Source: Olsenella uli (GTDB taxonomy: Bacteria > Actinomycetota > Coriobacteriia > Coriobacteriales > Atopobiaceae). Taken from it: 47,894 bases of DNA. Every line of letters begins with the position of its first letter. Position 1 is the first letter of the stretch. Location of the stretch: assembly GCF_016900775.1 (NCBI RefSeq), contig NZ_JACJKN010000019.1:1-47894 (forward strand), written 5' to 3'. The position numbers and the translations under genes were made by a program. Of this stretch, positions 18,417 through 28,161 are shown piece by piece. The notes under the pieces were generated by a model. The model was not told the origin of the DNA and did not search any database. It was given only the letters and a program-made list of their open reading frames with translations.

Positions 18417-18520
18417 CGTCGCGAGTCCCCCGCAGAGCCTTCCTGCGGGGGACTCGCGACGTTCTGAGCCCGAAAAACGTCGCCGGGCCCCCGCAACCTC
18501 ATGCTGCGGGGCCCGGCGAC
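18417..18520. repeat. Two tandem 61-bp-period hairpins between convergent genes
   Basis: Hairpin one has perfect 18-bp arms 18417-18434 and 18444-18461 (CGTCGCGAGTCCCCCGCA) and a 9-nt loop. Hairpin two starts 61 bp later at 18478 (CGTCGCCGGGCCCCCGCA), with a 9-nt loop and an arm at 18505-18520 that lacks one base. On the minus strand hairpin two is followed by GTTTTTCGG and lies past the ffh stop, so it is a good ffh terminator. Hairpin one can serve the transpeptidase gene. The same 18-9-18-16 geometry recurs at 33615-33842. Confidence 0.88.
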
Positions 18521-18548
18521 ATCTCCTCCGGCGCGGCGGGCACGCGCC

Positions 18549-19943
18549 CTAGAACTGCATCCCGTTGCCGCCGCCCATGTTGCGCATCATCTGCTGCATG
18601 GCGCGGCGCCCCTTCTTGGCGCCCTTACGGCCGCCGCCCTGCTGCATCATGCCCTTCATGCGGCCGACCATCTTGTTCATCTCGTCCCACTGCTTGATGA
18701 GCTGGTTGACCTCCTGCACGGTGCGGCCCGAGCCGGCGGCGATGCGGCGGCGGCGCTGGCCGTTGATGATCTTGGGGCGCAGGCGCTCCTCGCGGGTCAT
18801 CGAGCGGATGATGGCCTCGATGCGCGTCATCTGGGAGTCGTCCACGGCCTGGGGGGCCTGGGCGAGGGCCCGCTCCATGCCCGGGATCATGCCCATGATC
18901 TTCTGGAGGCCGCCCATCTTGCGAATCTGCTGCATCTGCGCGAGCAGGTCGTCCATCGTGAAGCCCTCGCGCAGCATCCGCTCGGCGTCCTCGATCTGCT
19001 GCTCGTCGGCGACCTTCTGGGCCTGTTCGATGATGCCCACCACGTCGCCCATGCCGAGGATGCGCTTGGCCATGCGGTCGGGGTGGAAGACCTCGAGCGA
19101 GTCGGGCTTCTCGCCCATCGAGACGAACTTGATCGGCTTGCCGGTGACCTCGCGCACGGAGAGCGCGCCGCCGCCGCGGGCGTCGCCGTCGAGCTTGGAC
19201 ATGATGACGCCATCGAAGTCCACGCGGTTGGCGAACTCCGTGACCACGTTCACGATGTCCTGGCCCGTCATGGCGTCCACGACCATGAGGATCTGGTCGG
19301 GGCGCACGGCCTGCTTGATGGCCACGGCCTCCTGCATCATCTCCTCGTCGATCTGGAGGCGGCCGGCCGTGTCCACGATCACGATGTCGTTCAGGTGGTC
19401 GACGGCCTCGCGGATGGCGCCCTCGGCCACGGCCACGGCGTCCCTGCCGTCGCCCCGGAAGACCGAGACGCCGATCTCGCCGCCGAGGGTGGCGAGCTGG
19501 TCGGCGGCGGCCGGTCGGTGCGTGTCGCACGCGGCGAGCAGCGGGCTGTGCCCCTGGGACTTGAGGAGGTAGGCGAGCTTGGCCGCGGCGGTGGTCTTGC
19601 CCGAGCCCTGCAGGCCCACGAGCATGATGACGTTGGGCGTGCGGTTCTGGGCGAGCGTGAGCTTGGAGTCCGTGGAGCCGAGAAGGACGGTGAGCTCGTC
19701 GAGGACGATGCGCACGACGTTTTGCGCCGGCGTGAGCGAGTCGAGGACGTCCGCGCCGAGGCACTGCTCCTTGCAGCGGCTCACGAAGCCCTTGACCACG
19801 CGGTAGTTGACGTCGGCCTCGAGCAGGGCCATGCGGATCTCGCGCATGGCGACGTTGATGTCGTCCTCCGTGAGGCGGCCTTTGCCGCGCAGGGAGTCGA
19901 AGGTGTCCTGGAGGCGGTCTGAGAGAGAGCTGAACACTGCCAT
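18549..19943 (-). CDS. ffh: Signal recognition particle protein Ffh (SRP54)
   Basis: A 464-residue SRP GTPase that binds SRP RNA and nascent signal sequences and delivers ribosomes to FtsY. The NG domain has the P-loop GLQGSGKTT, DTHRPAA, DTAGR and SKLDGDARGG. The C-terminal M domain is Met-rich (GMIPGM, MVGRMKGMMQQ, MQQMMRNMGG) with the RNA-binding RRRRIAAGSG. Length is normal. It begins 3 bp after the ftsY stop codon, so it is translated in the rnc-smc-ftsY-ffh run. Confidence 0.97.
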   Translation of the reverse strand: MAVFSSLSDRLQDTFDSLRGKGRLTEDDINVAMREIRMALLEADVNYRVVKGFVSRCKEQCLGADVLDSLTPAQNVVRIVLDELTVLLGSTDSKLTLAQNRTPNVIMLVGLQGSGKTTAAAKLAYLLKSQGHSPLLAACDTHRPAAADQLATLGGEIGVSVFRGDGRDAVAVAEGAIREAVDHLNDIVIVDTAGRLQIDEEMMQEAVAIKQAVRPDQILMVVDAMTGQDIVNVVTEFANRVDFDGVIMSKLDGDARGGGALSVREVTGKPIKFVSMGEKPDSLEVFHPDRMAKRILGMGDVVGIIEQAQKVADEQQIEDAERMLREGFTMDDLLAQMQQIRKMGGLQKIMGMIPGMERALAQAPQAVDDSQMTRIEAIIRSMTREERLRPKIINGQRRRRIAAGSGRTVQEVNQLIKQWDEMNKMVGRMKGMMQQGGGRKGAKKGRRAMQQMMRNMGGGNGMQF

Positions 19944-19946
19944 GGT

Positions 19947-20846
<900 letters not shown>

Positions 20847-23800
20847 CTATGCATCTACCACCTTTCCTGTCGCGCGGTCGAGCCGCTGCGAGACCACCCG
20901 GCTCACGCCGTCGGCCTGCATCGACACGCCGTAGAGGACGTCGGCCTGCTCCATCGTGCGCCGCTGGTGCGAGATCACGATGAGCTGCGTGCTCTCCTTG
21001 AGCCGCTCGATGGCGTCGAGCAGCTTGGAGAGGTTGGAGTCGTCGAGCGCCGCCTCGACCTCGTCGAAGACGTAGAACGGCACCGTGCGGACCTTGTAGA
21101 CCGCGAAGAGCAGCGCGAGCGCCGTGAGCGACTTCTCGCCGCCGCTCATGAGCATCATCTTGGCGAGCCGCTTGCCGCGCGGCTGCGCCACGATCTCAAT
21201 CCCCGTCTCGGAGGGGTTGTCCGGGTCGGTCATCTCGATGTGCGCCTGGCCGCCCGGGAAGAGCAGCGAGAAGATCTCTGAGAAGTTCTCGTTGACCTGG
21301 TCGAAGACCACGAGGAAGCGGTTGCGCATCTTGCGCTCGATCGCCGCCGTGATCTTCTTGAGCGAGCCGCGCGCGCTCTCGAGGTCCTCGACCTGCTCGG
21401 CGATGTAGTCGTGGCGCTGCTTGAGCCGCAGGTACTCGTCCATGGCGACCTCGTTCACGGGGCCGATGGACTCGAGCTGCCGGACGATCTCGGCGACGCG
21501 GCGCTCGGCGGCGTCGCGGTCCTCCGGCGAGGGGATCGCGAGCGCGTCGTCGAGGACGGCGCCGGTCGCCGTGATGGCGTTGATCGCGGTCTCCACCTGG
21601 ACCTCGAGCCTGCCCAGGTCCACCTTGACCTCGTTGGCCGCGCTGCGCGCGCGCTCGAGCTCCTCGGAGGCCGCGCCCACGGCCGCCTTGGCGTCGCCGA
21701 TCGTGCGCTTGAGGGAGTCGGAGTCCGCCTCGGCGAGCGACGCGCGGTCCTTGAGGCGCGCGGCCCACTCGAGGGCGCGCGAGCGGATGGCGTCGTAGCG
21801 GTCGTGGAGCGGGTCCACGCGCAGGCGGACGACCTCGAGCGAGCGCGAGCCGCGCTCCGTGGCCTCGATCCGCTCGTCGAGCTCCGCGACGCGCTTCGAG
21901 AGCTCGCGCTCGCGCGTGGCGAGGTTGCCCCGGCGCTCGGACGCCATGGCGAGCTCCAGGCGCGCGTCGGAGAGCTCGCGGCTCGCCCTGCCCTGCTCGC
22001 GGATGGCCTCCTCGTGGGCCTCGGAGCGCTCGGAGAGCTCGGAGGCGAGCTCGTCGGCCCGCTCGCGGGCGGCGCGCGCGGCGGCGCGGTGCCCGTCGAT
22101 CTTCTCGCGCGCCTCCCGGGCCCGCTCGCGCGACGCCGCGCGGCGCTTCTCCACCTGCGCGAGCTCCGAGCGGGCGCTCGCGAGCTGCGCCTCGAGCCGG
22201 CCGCGCTCGGAGGTGGCCGAGGAGAGCTCGGCCGAGAGGCGCGCCACCTCGCCCTTCGCGGACGCCGCGGACTCGCGCGCGGCGGAGAGCGCGCGCTCGG
22301 CCTCCGCGACCCCCTCGCTCGCCGCGGCGAGCGCCGCGCGCAGGGCGGCCATGCCCCCCTCGAGCCCGCGGATGCGGCGCTTGCGCTCGAGCGCGCCGGC
22401 CTCGCCCGAGGGGGCGTCGCCCACGCGCACGCGCCCGTCGGGCAGGACGGTCACGCCGTCGGCGGAGACGTAGGTGCGCGTGGGGTCGGCCGCGTGCGCG
22501 GACACCGCCTCGGCCGCGCCGCCGACGAGGCGGACGTCGCCGAGAAGGGCCTCGAGCAGCGCCCGCGCGCCGTCGGGCACGCGCAGGCGCGCGAGGAGCG
22601 GCTCGCCCGGGGCGCCCGCGTCCCCGCGCGCGGGGGCGGCCGCGGCGCGGGCGAGGATGGTCGCGCTGCCGCCGGCGTCCGCGAGGCCGAGTGCGGAGGC
22701 GGCGAGCTCCGCGGCGTCCGCCCCCTCCGGGACCACGAGCGCCGCGAGGTCGTCGCCGAGGAGCCGCTCGACGAGCTCCTCGACCGCGGGCTCGGCGTCG
22801 ATGAGGTCGGCGAGGCGGCACTCGACGCGCTCGGCGGCGCGCTCGGCGAGCGCGGCCACGAGCGGGCTCGCGGACTCCACGTCCGCGTCGACCGCGCGCA
22901 GCGCCTCGAGCGTGGCCTCGGCCGAGGAGAGCTCGGCGCGGGCGGCGGACTCCTCGCGGCGCGCCTGCGCGAGCGCGGCGTCGTGGGTCGCGATCTCGCG
23001 CGCGAGCGCGTCGGCCCGGTCGCGGGCGGCGGCGAGCTCGCCCCCGAGGCGCTCCGCCGCCGAGGCGCGCTCCTCGAGGGCCTCCTCGGCGGTCCGGGCG
23101 GTCTCGTCGAGCTGGTCGATGCGCGAGACGAACATCTGGTCCTCGACCTCGGCGCTCGAGATCTGCTCCTCGAGCTTTGCGTAGGCGAGCGTCTCGCGGT
23201 CGGCCTCGGAGCGGGCGGCGCGCTCGGCGGCGGTGATGCGTCCGATCTCGGCGTCGAGCGCCCGGCGGCGCGCCACGGCCTCGTGCGAGGCGGACGCGAG
23301 CTCGGCGGCGCGGCGCTTGAGGTCCTCCTCGCGCACCGCGGTGTCCGAGAGCTCCGCCGCGAGCCGCTCGTGCTCGGAGGCGGCGTCGGCGCGCTGCTTC
23401 TCCATCGCGGAGAGCTGCATCCGCATGTCGGAGAGGCGCGAGACCATGTTCTTGCCCTTCTCCTCGAGCAGGCGCATGTCTGAGTCCATGCGGCCGAGGA
23501 GGTCCTGCATGCGGCGGCGCTGCTCGCCGAGGTCGCCCACGAAGAGGCCCTTCTGCTCGAGCAGCGACTGGAGCTTCTCGAGCTCCGCGCTCTTCTCGTC
23601 GAAGCGGTACTGGGCGAGCTCGATGGCCGCGTCGGCCTCGCGCCCGCGCGCGGAGAGGCGGTTGTAGCCCTCCTGGAGCGTGCGCAGGTCGTCGACGGCG
23701 AGCTGCACCCTGAGCCCCTTGAGCTCGTCCTCGAGGTCGTGGGCGCGCTTGGCCTTGTCCACCTGCCGCTCGAGGGGCTTGAGCTGGCGGGAGATCTCGC

Positions 23801-24386
23801 GCGAGAGGAGCTTGGCGCGCGAGAGGTTCTCGTCCATGGAGGCCAGCTTGCGGAGGCTCCGCTCCTTGCGGCGACGGTGCTTGGAGATGTCGGCCGCCTC
23901 CTCGATGAGGGCGCGGCGCTCCTCGGGGCGGCTCGAGAGGATGGAGTCGAGCTTGCCCTGGGAGATGATCGAGTGCGTGTCCTTGCCGAGGCCCGAGTCG
24001 TGCAGGATGTCCTGGACGTCCATGAGGCGTGAGGGTGCGCCGTTGATGAGGTACTCGGACTCGCCGGAGCGATACATCCGCCGCGTGATGCCCACCTCGG
24101 CGAAGTCGATCGGCAGCGTGTGGTCGGAGTTGTCCAGCACGAGCGTCACCTCGGCCACGCCCACGGCGCCGCGCGCCGACGAGCCGGAGAAGATGACGTC
24201 CTCCATGGCCTGCCCGCGCAGCTGCTTGGCGCTCTGCTCGCCGAGGACCCAGAGGATCGCGTCGGAGACGTTGGACTTGCCCGACCCGTTGGGGCCCACA
24301 ACCACGGTGAGGCCGGGGTCGAAGACCATCTGCGTCTTGTCCGCGAAGGACTTGAAACCCTTGAGCGTGAGCGACTTGAGGTACAC
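20847..24386 (-). CDS. smc: Chromosome segregation protein SMC
   Basis: A 1179-residue condensin subunit, the usual length for bacterial Smc, taking the GTG at 24384-24386 (product begins fMet-YLKSLTLKGFKSFAD). The frame is open a little further upstream, but that part overlaps rnc. The N-terminal Walker A is GPNGSGKSN, and the C-terminal signature is LMSGGEKSLTALALLFA with Walker B VFDEVEAALDD. Long coiled coils, very rich in Ala/Glu/Arg, flank a hinge at roughly 500-660. Smc organises and separates chromosomes with ScpA/ScpB, which are not in this window. It begins 16 bp after the rnc stop. Confidence 0.97.
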   Translation of the reverse strand: MYLKSLTLKGFKSFADKTQMVFDPGLTVVVGPNGSGKSNVSDAILWVLGEQSAKQLRGQAMEDVIFSGSSARGAVGVAEVTLVLDNSDHTLPIDFAEVGITRRMYRSGESEYLINGAPSRLMDVQDILHDSGLGKDTHSIISQGKLDSILSSRPEERRALIEEAADISKHRRRKERSLRKLASMDENLSRAKLLSREISRQLKPLERQVDKAKRAHDLEDELKGLRVQLAVDDLRTLQEGYNRLSARGREADAAIELAQYRFDEKSAELEKLQSLLEQKGLFVGDLGEQRRRMQDLLGRMDSDMRLLEEKGKNMVSRLSDMRMQLSAMEKQRADAASEHERLAAELSDTAVREEDLKRRAAELASASHEAVARRRALDAEIGRITAAERAARSEADRETLAYAKLEEQISSAEVEDQMFVSRIDQLDETARTAEEALEERASAAERLGGELAAARDRADALAREIATHDAALAQARREESAARAELSSAEATLEALRAVDADVESASPLVAALAERAAERVECRLADLIDAEPAVEELVERLLGDDLAALVVPEGADAAELAASALGLADAGGSATILARAAAAPARGDAGAPGEPLLARLRVPDGARALLEALLGDVRLVGGAAEAVSAHAADPTRTYVSADGVTVLPDGRVRVGDAPSGEAGALERKRRIRGLEGGMAALRAALAAASEGVAEAERALSAARESAASAKGEVARLSAELSSATSERGRLEAQLASARSELAQVEKRRAASRERAREAREKIDGHRAAARAARERADELASELSERSEAHEEAIREQGRASRELSDARLELAMASERRGNLATRERELSKRVAELDERIEATERGSRSLEVVRLRVDPLHDRYDAIRSRALEWAARLKDRASLAEADSDSLKRTIGDAKAAVGAASEELERARSAANEVKVDLGRLEVQVETAINAITATGAVLDDALAIPSPEDRDAAERRVAEIVRQLESIGPVNEVAMDEYLRLKQRHDYIAEQVEDLESARGSLKKITAAIERKMRNRFLVVFDQVNENFSEIFSLLFPGGQAHIEMTDPDNPSETGIEIVAQPRGKRLAKMMLMSGGEKSLTALALLFAVYKVRTVPFYVFDEVEAALDDSNLSKLLDAIERLKESTQLIVISHQRRTMEQADVLYGVSMQADGVSRVVSQRLDRATGKVVDA

Positions 24387-24402
24387 GGGGCCTGCCTTCG
24401 TG

Positions 24403-25131
24403 CTAGTTGGTGATGCCGGCGCCCTCGAAGTCGTCCTGCTCGGCATAGCCGAGCCGGACGAGGGCGTCGATCGCGGCGGCGCTCTCCGAGGACTTCTTGG
24501 AGGGGCCGGAGCCGCGGCCGATCCTTCTGCCCCCCACCATGGCCACGGAGGTGAACGTGGGGTCGTGGGCGGGGCCGTCCTCCGAGACGAGCTTGTACTC
24601 GGGCCCGCAGTGCATGTCGCGCTGGGCGACCTCCTGCAGGCGCGACTTGGGGCTGATGGGCTTCTTCGCGAGCGCCGGGGAGACCTCGGGCCCGAGGGTG
24701 CGCATGACGAACTCGTGCGTGACGCCGTAGCCCGCGTCCAGGTAGAGCGCGCCCACGATGGCCTCGTAGACGTTCTCGAGCGCTGAGTGCATGCCGCGCG
24801 CGCCCGTGCCGCGCTCGGACTCGCCCATGAGGATGAGCGGGGCCACGCCGATCTTCTCGGCCACGCTCGAGAGCATCCTGCCCGAGACGAGGCTGATCTT
24901 GGCCTGCGTGAGCTCGCCCTCGTCCATGTCCGGGAAGCGCCCGTAGAGGTCGGTGGCCACGATGGCGCCGAGGACCGAGTCCCCGAGGAACTCGAGGCGC
25001 TCGTAGGAGGCCGCGTGCGACTTGCCCTCGGCGGCCGAGGGGTGCGTGAGCGCGGCCACGATGAGGTCCTGGTTCTCGAAGTGGTGGCCGCAGACCTCCT
25101 CGGCCGCGACCACCCTCTGGTGCATCTTCAA
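24403..25131 (-). CDS. rnc: Ribonuclease III
   Basis: A 242-residue double-strand-specific endoribonuclease for rRNA and other RNA processing. The catalytic signature ERLEFLGDSVLG and the second acidic motif ALENVYEAIVGALYLD are present, followed by a C-terminal dsRNA-binding domain (SPKSRLQEVAQ ... GSGPSKKSSESAAAIDALVRLG). The start could be the TTG at 25129-25131, well spaced from TAGGGGGCC, or the ATG two codons later at 25125. It follows acpP by 12 bp. Confidence 0.95.
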   Translation of the reverse strand: MKMHQRVVAAEEVCGHHFENQDLIVAALTHPSAAEGKSHAASYERLEFLGDSVLGAIVATDLYGRFPDMDEGELTQAKISLVSGRMLSSVAEKIGVAPLILMGESERGTGARGMHSALENVYEAIVGALYLDAGYGVTHEFVMRTLGPEVSPALAKKPISPKSRLQEVAQRDMHCGPEYKLVSEDGPAHDPTFTSVAMVGGRRIGRGSGPSKKSSESAAAIDALVRLGYAEQDDFEGAGITN

Positions 25132-25143
25132 TGAACGGGCCCC

Positions 25144-25383
25144 CTACTTGGCGGCCTCGATGGCGGCGACGACCTGGCCCACCGTGACGATGCTGCCCAC
25201 GGCGTCGTCCTCGAACGTCATGCCGAACTCGTCCTCGAGCGCCGTCACGAGCTCGAGCAGGTCGAAGGAGTCCGCGCCGAGCTCCTTGAGGTTGGTGTCC
25301 TCGGTGAGCTGGACGCCCTCCCCGAGCTGCAGCGTGTCGTCGACGACCTCGATGACCTTTGCGAGCGTGGCCTCATGATCCAT
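25144..25383 (-). CDS. acpP: Acyl carrier protein
   Basis: A 79-residue acidic four-helix protein. Ser in ELGADSFDLLELV is the phosphopantetheine attachment site; the usual DSLD reads DSFD. It carries growing acyl chains in fatty-acid synthesis and donates them to PlsX. The ATG at 25383 has GGGAAGGAGACACC before it. It lies between plsX and rnc, an arrangement common in Gram-positive bacteria. Confidence 0.96.
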   Translation of the reverse strand: MDHEATLAKVIEVVDDTLQLGEGVQLTEDTNLKELGADSFDLLELVTALEDEFGMTFEDDAVGSIVTVGQVVAAIEAAK

Positions 25384-25454
25384 GGTGTCTCCTTCCCAGG
25401 GGGTCTCTCCCCCGTGATTCTACCCATCCGCGCGCGCCGCCCGCGCGCCCGGAG

Positions 25455-26444
25455 CTAGCCCGCGATCTCGCAGGCGGCGGCGATCTTCTCCGTGAGCCCG
25501 GCGCGCACGGCGGCCGCGCAGGCGAGCGTGCCCTGGCAGACGGCGCGCTCGCTCGTGGCGCCGTGGCCCTTCACCACGGGCGCCCGCAGGCCCAGCAGGA
25601 TGGCGCCGCCGTACTCGTCCCCGGACATCTCGGCGGCGAGCGACTTCAGCGACTTGGCGAGCAGCGCCATGCCGAGCTTGTTGCCGAGGGACTCCCCCAT
25701 CGCCGCCTTCAGGCGCTTGATGACGAACTTGCCCGTGCCCTCGATGGACTTCAGGGCAACGTTTCCGGTGAAGCCGTCCGCCACGATGACGTCGAAGGTC
25801 CCGGCCAGAAGGTCGGTACCCTCGGCGTTGCCCGCGAAGCCGCAGTTGCCGGCCGCGAGCGCCGCGTGATAGGCGAGCGCCATCTCCGAGCCCTTGGTGT
25901 CCTCGGAGCCGTTGCAGAGCAGGCCCACGCGCGGGCTCTCCACGCCGAGGACCGCGTGGCTGTAGGCGCGCCCCATGTGGGCGAACTGCACCATGACGTC
26001 GGGCTTGACGTCGGCGTTGGCCCCCATGTCGAGAAACACGGTCGGCTTGCCGGAGATGCCCGGGAACGGCAGCGAGAGCGCGGGGCGCTTGATGCCCTTG
26101 AGGCGGCCCACGCCGAAGGTCGCGGCCGTGAGCACGGCGCCGGTGGAGCCGGCCGAGAAGAGGCCGTCGGCCTCGCCCGCGCGCACGGCGGCGGCGGCGC
26201 GCACGATGCTCGCGTCCTTCTTCACGCGCACGGCGTTGGCGGGGTGCTCGGACATGGCGATGACCTCGGTGGTCACGAGCGCGCGGGCGCGGCCGTGCGA
26301 GGCCGCGAAGGGCTCCACGACCTCGGCCGCCCCGGCGACGAGCACCTCGAGCTCCGGGTCGGCGGCGAGCGCCGCCTCGACGCCCGCGAGAAGGACGGGC
26401 GGCTCCTTGTCCGCACCCATGACGTCGACGCAGATGGTGGTCAT
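25455..26444 (-). CDS. plsX: Phosphate acyltransferase PlsX
   Basis: A 329-residue enzyme that converts acyl-ACP to acyl-phosphate for PlsY in phosphatidic acid synthesis. It starts ICVDVMGADKEP and contains NPLANAVRVKKD-like and FTGNVALKSIEGTGK motifs of the family. The ATG at 26444 is preceded by a strong AAGGAGGAAG. It works with AcpP, encoded next, and conceptually with FakA, which makes acyl-phosphate from free fatty acids. Confidence 0.95.
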   Translation of the reverse strand: MTTICVDVMGADKEPPVLLAGVEAALAADPELEVLVAGAAEVVEPFAASHGRARALVTTEVIAMSEHPANAVRVKKDASIVRAAAAVRAGEADGLFSAGSTGAVLTAATFGVGRLKGIKRPALSLPFPGISGKPTVFLDMGANADVKPDVMVQFAHMGRAYSHAVLGVESPRVGLLCNGSEDTKGSEMALAYHAALAAGNCGFAGNAEGTDLLAGTFDVIVADGFTGNVALKSIEGTGKFVIKRLKAAMGESLGNKLGMALLAKSLKSLAAEMSGDEYGGAILLGLRAPVVKGHGATSERAVCQGTLACAAAVRAGLTEKIAAACEIAG

Positions 26445-26489
26445 GCTTCCTCCTTAGTGGGGCGCTCCCGCCCCGTCACATACCCCTCC

Positions 26490-26495
26490 ATTATG
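26490..26495 (-). promoter_or_regulatory. Candidate -10 box of plsX
   Basis: CATAAT on the minus strand, 45 bp before the plsX ATG. Confidence 0.35.
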
Positions 26496-26530
26496 CCGCA
26501 AGTAGCAGGCACGCGTTCTTCTCGCTGGGA

Positions 26531-26565
26531 CTTGCCTAAAAGGGGACTGTCCCCTTTTAGGCAAG
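26531..26565. repeat. 35-bp perfect palindrome between rpmF and plsX
   Basis: Arms CTTGCCTAAAAGGGGAC (26531-26547) and its exact complement (26549-26565) flank a single T. The inner AAAAGGGGACnGTCCCCTTTT core resembles palindromes dispersed in many genomes. A related but imperfect dyad overlaps the lysA stop codon near 36752-36782. Confidence 0.85.
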
Positions 26566-26569
26566 GAAA

Positions 26570-26597
26570 CGGGGCCGCCCCGAATGGGACGGCCCCG
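26570..26597. terminator. Terminator of rpmF
   Basis: Stem CGGGGCCG (26570-26577) with CGGCCCCG (26590-26597), extended inward by CCC/GGG. It lies 33 bp past the rpmF stop and is followed by TTTCC on the minus strand. Confidence 0.6.
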
Positions 26598-26630
26598 AAG
26601 GCTCAACGCTTGATGGGTGCCGGACGTCGC

Positions 26631-26810
26631 CTACTCGGTGACGATGACCTCGCGGTCCTTGTAGTGACCGCAGTTGGGGCACACGTGGTGCGGGAGCTTG
26701 GGGGCGCCGCACTGGGGGCACACGGAGCGGGCCGAGGCCTCGAGCTTGCTGTTGGCCGAACGACGGGTGTGGGTGGCGCCGCGGCCCTTCTTTTGCTTGG
26801 GTACTGCCAT
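26631..26810 (-). CDS. rpmF: 50S ribosomal protein L32
   Basis: A 59-residue protein beginning MAVPKQKKGRGATHTRRS, the typical L32 start. A C-terminal zinc ribbon has Cys pairs at 31/34 (CPQC) and 44/47 (CPNC). The ATG is at 26808-26810. It has its own extended -10 box at 26887-26892, about 75 bp upstream, and a terminator downstream, so it can be expressed apart from yceD. Confidence 0.96.
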   Translation of the reverse strand: MAVPKQKKGRGATHTRRSANSKLEASARSVCPQCGAPKLPHHVCPNCGHYKDREVIVTE

Positions 26811-26886
26811 GTCAGACTCTCCTGTTCACAAACCTCTGCCCCTCCGCATGCACGGAGATGGCGTATCGCCAGTCATGCGAAGAGAC

Positions 26887-26892
26887 ACTATA
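26887..26892 (-). promoter_or_regulatory. Extended -10 box of rpmF
   Basis: Minus strand reads TGC-TATAGT in the gap between yceD and rpmF. Confidence 0.5.
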
Positions 26893-26933
26893 GCACGACT
26901 GGACGAGACAAAGAACACCTCATCAGCAATTCT

Positions 26934-27515
26934 TCACTCCGCGCCGCCGTCGGGCACGTCCTCGCCGAGGTCGAGCCCCGCGAGCGCGGCGAAGGGCGAG
27001 GACGCCATGCGGTCGGCCTCGCGCTCGGCCTCGATCTGCGCGGCGTGCCCGCAGTCCCCCTCGTTGAGGTTGGCGCCGCAGACGGGGCAGAGCCCCGCGC
27101 AGTCCTCGCGGCAGAGCACCACGAAGGGCGTCTCCATCACGAGCGCCGAGGCGAGGGCGCCCGAGAGGTCGATGGTGCGGTCCGCGGAGACGAGCTCGAA
27201 GTCGGCCTCGTCCTCGTCGTCCGAGAGCCGCTCGGGCTCCTCGAAGAGGTAGTAGCCGTCCACCTCGGCGTCGACGTCGAACTCGGCGTCCTCGAGGCAG
27301 CGGTCGCAGGTGCCCGCCACGTGGGCGCGCAGGATGCCCGTCACGAGGATGCCCTCGCCGGAGTTGGTGAGCACGACGTCGTAGTCGATCCCGGAGGGAA
27401 GGGCGAAGTCGTGGTCGCCGAGGGAGTAGCCGGGCTCGTCGAGGTGCCCGGCGAGCGACCAGGTGTCGCCCGCGGCCGCGAGGCGCTCGTCGATGGGCAG
27501 TATGATTGCGTCCAT
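26934..27515 (-). CDS. yceD: YceD/DUF177 family protein
   Basis: A 193-residue protein of the DUF177 family that is almost always next to rpmF and is linked to 23S rRNA metabolism. Cys residues are grouped as CDRC and CREDCAGLCPVCGANLNEGDC, suggesting metal binding. The middle is acidic (LSDDEDEADFE). The ATG at 27515 lies next to the sepIVA stop (27518), so the two are co-translated. Its exact function is not established by sequence. Confidence 0.88.
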   Translation of the reverse strand: MDAIILPIDERLAAAGDTWSLAGHLDEPGYSLGDHDFALPSGIDYDVVLTNSGEGILVTGILRAHVAGTCDRCLEDAEFDVDAEVDGYYLFEEPERLSDDEDEADFELVSADRTIDLSGALASALVMETPFVVLCREDCAGLCPVCGANLNEGDCGHAAQIEAEREADRMASSPFAALAGLDLGEDVPDGGAE

Positions 27516-27517
27516 GG

Positions 27518-28015
27518 CTACCAGGGCACGTTGTTGGTGGTGTTGCGCGGGCCGGAGTTCTCGTCGAGCGTCTGGCGCACGCGCGTGACCGAGCTCGTGA
27601 GGCTCTTGAGGTTCTCCTCGAGGTGGGCGAGCACGGTGTCGGCGTACTCCTCCGCGTTGTAGCGGGTGTCGCGCTCGTACTGGGCAGCCTGGTCGCGGAT
27701 GCCGTCGGCCTGCTGCTGGGCGAGGCGCACGATCTCCTGGTCGCCCGCGAGGATCATCGCCTGCTGCTGCGCGTCGGCGATGATGGAGCTCGCCTGCTGC
27801 TGGGCGCGGTCGATGGTCTCCTGCTCCTCCTTGAGGATGCGGCGCGCGTCCGAGAACTCCTGCGGGAAGACGCGGCGAATCTCGTCCAGGATCTCGTAGA
27901 TGTCCTGGGCGTCGACGATCTTCTTCTGCCCGCTGTCCATGATCGGGGACTTAGCCTCGGTCACGATCTGCTCGAGCTCGTCGACCAAGCTCTCGATCTC
28001 CTCACCTGGCTGCAT
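27518..28015 (-). CDS. sepIVA: SepIVA-like coiled-coil protein (Rv2927c-type)
   Basis: A 165-residue protein, mainly a Gln/Ala-rich coiled coil (residues ~60-140, with AQQQASSIIADAQQQA and RLAQQQADGIRDQA), with a DivIVA-like N-terminal helix. In mycobacteria the gene next to the DUF177 gene (Rv2927c) encodes SepIVA, a DivIVA-domain protein needed for septation; this gene has the same place and layout, so the name rests partly on synteny. The start is the ATG at 28015 with AAAGGAACCATAG. An extended -10 (28079-28084) precedes it, so it heads a sepIVA-yceD unit. Confidence 0.75.
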   Translation of the reverse strand: MQPGEEIESLVDELEQIVTEAKSPIMDSGQKKIVDAQDIYEILDEIRRVFPQEFSDARRILKEEQETIDRAQQQASSIIADAQQQAMILAGDQEIVRLAQQQADGIRDQAAQYERDTRYNAEEYADTVLAHLEENLKSLTSSVTRVRQTLDENSGPRNTTNNVPW

Positions 28016-28078
28016 CTATGGTTCCTTTCGCGTGATTCGTCGGGCGCCGGGCCCGATGGTCGAGCTATATCTCTCAGC

Positions 28079-28084
28079 ATGGTA
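28079..28084 (-). promoter_or_regulatory. Extended -10 box of sepIVA
   Basis: Minus strand reads TGC-TACCAT, 64 bp before the sepIVA ATG. Confidence 0.5.
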
Positions 28085-28161
28085 GCAGATTCGGGCAGGG
28101 CGGACGCAGCTGGCGCCCTGCTCAACGAGAACGTCAGGTCCGGCCGCCGCGGGCGGGCGCG

